Source of the DNA: Luminiphilus sp.
Lineage (GTDB): Bacteria > Pseudomonadota > Gammaproteobacteria > Pseudomonadales > Halieaceae
Direction: 5' to 3'
DNA length: 23,007 bases
NCBI GenBank assembly: GCA_024638905.1
Contig: JAHEJH010000013.1
Span: forward strand, 1-23,007
The position numbers and the translations under genes were made by a program. Shown one piece after another: positions 22,255-23,007 of this stretch. The notes below the pieces were generated by a model. That model saw nothing but the letters and a program-made list of their open reading frames with translations, did not search any database and was not told where the DNA came from. How positions within the stretch are numbered: position 1 is the first letter of the stretch; each line of letters opens with the position of its first letter.

Positions 22255-23007
22255 TTACCGGTTGCGAATGAAGAGCGCGCTCAGCAAGCAGCCGCCACCG
22301 AGGATGAGCCATCCAGTGCCGCTTCCCGCAATCCCAAGTCCCAGCGCCAGTGCGCCCAGCGTGGCGAGTGGCAGCACCTGAGATGCCCGCGCAGGCGGAT
22401 TTTGCGCCGCCCGGGGTGTCTGTCGGAGTCGATTCAAGATCAGGTCGGGGAGCAGCGGTAACGTCTCCAGCAGTGCGGGTGCATCCTGCTGCAGCCGTTG
22501 GCTGACGCTTTGTAAAGAATAGCGGTCCGCAACCCACTGCTCGAGAAACGGTTTGGCGGTGTCCCATAGGTTGAGCTCGGGATACAGCTGACGGCCGAGA
22601 CCCTCAATGTTCAGTAGCGTTTTTTGTAGCAGTACTAATTGCGGCTGCACCTGCATATCGAACTGGCCCGCGGTGCGGAACAGCGTCACCAGCATTTGTC
22701 CGAAGGAAATGTCGGACAGTGGCCGCTCAAAAACCGGCTCGCACAGGGTTCTCAGGGCTGACTCGAACTCGGCCATCGGTGTGTCGGGCGGCACCCAGCC
22801 ACATTCAACGTGCAGCTTGGCACAGAGCCGGTAGTCCTGCTGGAAAATGGCCAGCAAGTTGCGCGCAAGGTAGTAAAGGTCCTGTTCGTCGATCTGGCCG
22901 ACGATGGCACAGTCGACTGCCATGTAGCGGGGGTCTTCGGGTTTGGTGCAGTCGACAAAAATGTTGCCTGGGTGCATATCGGCATGAAAGAAGCTGTCGC
23001 GAAACAC
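22255..23007 (-). CDS. ubiB: UbiB ubiquinone-biosynthesis ABC1/ADCK-family protein, C-terminal part (5' end outside window)
   Basis: The open frame enters from the right edge; the GTG at the edge is an internal Val, not a start. About 250 C-terminal residues are present. HADMHPGNIFV (about 8-18) is the catalytic-loop block of the atypical kinase family, and VDCAIVG replaces the kinase DFG region (E. coli DCGIVG). The central FGQMLVTLFRTAGQFDMQVQ and QLVLLQKTLLNIEGLGRQLYP stretches are strongly UbiB-like. Two hydrophobic helices end the protein (about 212-247), anchoring it in the inner membrane as in E. coli UbiB. UbiB supports aerobic coenzyme Q biosynthesis, perhaps by extracting intermediates from the membrane. 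hisI follows after 32 bp. Confidence 0.96.
   Translation of the reverse strand: MFRDSFFHADMHPGNIFVDCTKPEDPRYMAVDCAIVGQIDEQDLYYLARNLLAIFQQDYRLCAKLHVECGWVPPDTPMAEFESALRTLCEPVFERPLSDISFGQMLVTLFRTAGQFDMQVQPQLVLLQKTLLNIEGLGRQLYPELNLWDTAKPFLEQWVADRYSLQSVSQRLQQDAPALLETLPLLPDLILNRLRQTPRAAQNPPARASQVLPLATLGALALGLGIAGSGTGWLILGGGCLLSALFIRNR

Overview
The window looks like core chromosome of a GC-rich gammaproteobacterium. Two blocks keep the gene order known from Pseudomonas and its relatives: parC / ytjB-like / serB at the left end, and ubiB-hisI-hisE-tatA-tatB-tatC at the right end. A ChrR/sigma-E module with a linked lipid-modification operon is common in marine and phototrophic proteobacteria, so a marine OM60/NOR5-type (Halieaceae) bacterium is a reasonable guess. 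That is inference, not a call from a marker gene. Nothing in the window looks like a transposon, phage, CRISPR array, tRNA or rRNA, and no gene-free stretch exceeds about 200 bp.

Layout. (1) 1-3445: the 3' end of parC, a convergent two-TM YtjB/AhpA-like membrane protein, and divergent serB. (2) 3527-5122: efp followed by epmA, the translation factor and the ligase that modifies its Lys34. Between them lies an unusual array of five 15-bp repeats, all in the reading frame shared by efp and epmA. (3) 5171-10361, minus strand: a tightly packed five-gene operon of FAD-dependent oxidoreductase, DUF1365 protein, Cfa-family methyltransferase, NhaC-type antiporter and hotdog thioesterase. (4) 10560-11948, plus strand: an ECF sigma factor and its zinc-binding ChrR/cupin anti-sigma factor, with a possible 35-codon ORF between them. 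The 198-bp divergent region separating (3) and (4) holds two back-to-back matches to the sigma-E (ECF11) promoter pattern TGATCC-N18-TAAGA, one for each direction. (5) 12081-14870: pntAA-pntAB-pntB, the three-gene proton-translocating transhydrogenase, ending at a clear intrinsic terminator. (6) 14924-18224: an ABC exporter (minus) divergent from an OprO/P-like porin (plus). (7) 18264-23007, minus strand: the ubiB-hisI-hisE-tatABC-mscS gene series.

How the parts work together: the central 5.2-11.9 kb block reads as one regulatory unit. In Rhodobacter, ChrR holds sigma-E until singlet oxygen or a related oxidant releases it. Here the released sigma factor would turn on both its own gene and the five-gene membrane-lipid operon. 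The Cfa-like enzyme lacks two of the residues that bind bicarbonate in E. coli Cfa (Cys to Ser, His to Gln). Together with its FAD-oxidoreductase and DUF1365 partners, this suggests a methylated or furan-type fatty acid product rather than plain cyclopropane. The antiporter and thioesterase at the end of this operon are the least expected members. This block is the best candidate in the window for an incompletely described system.
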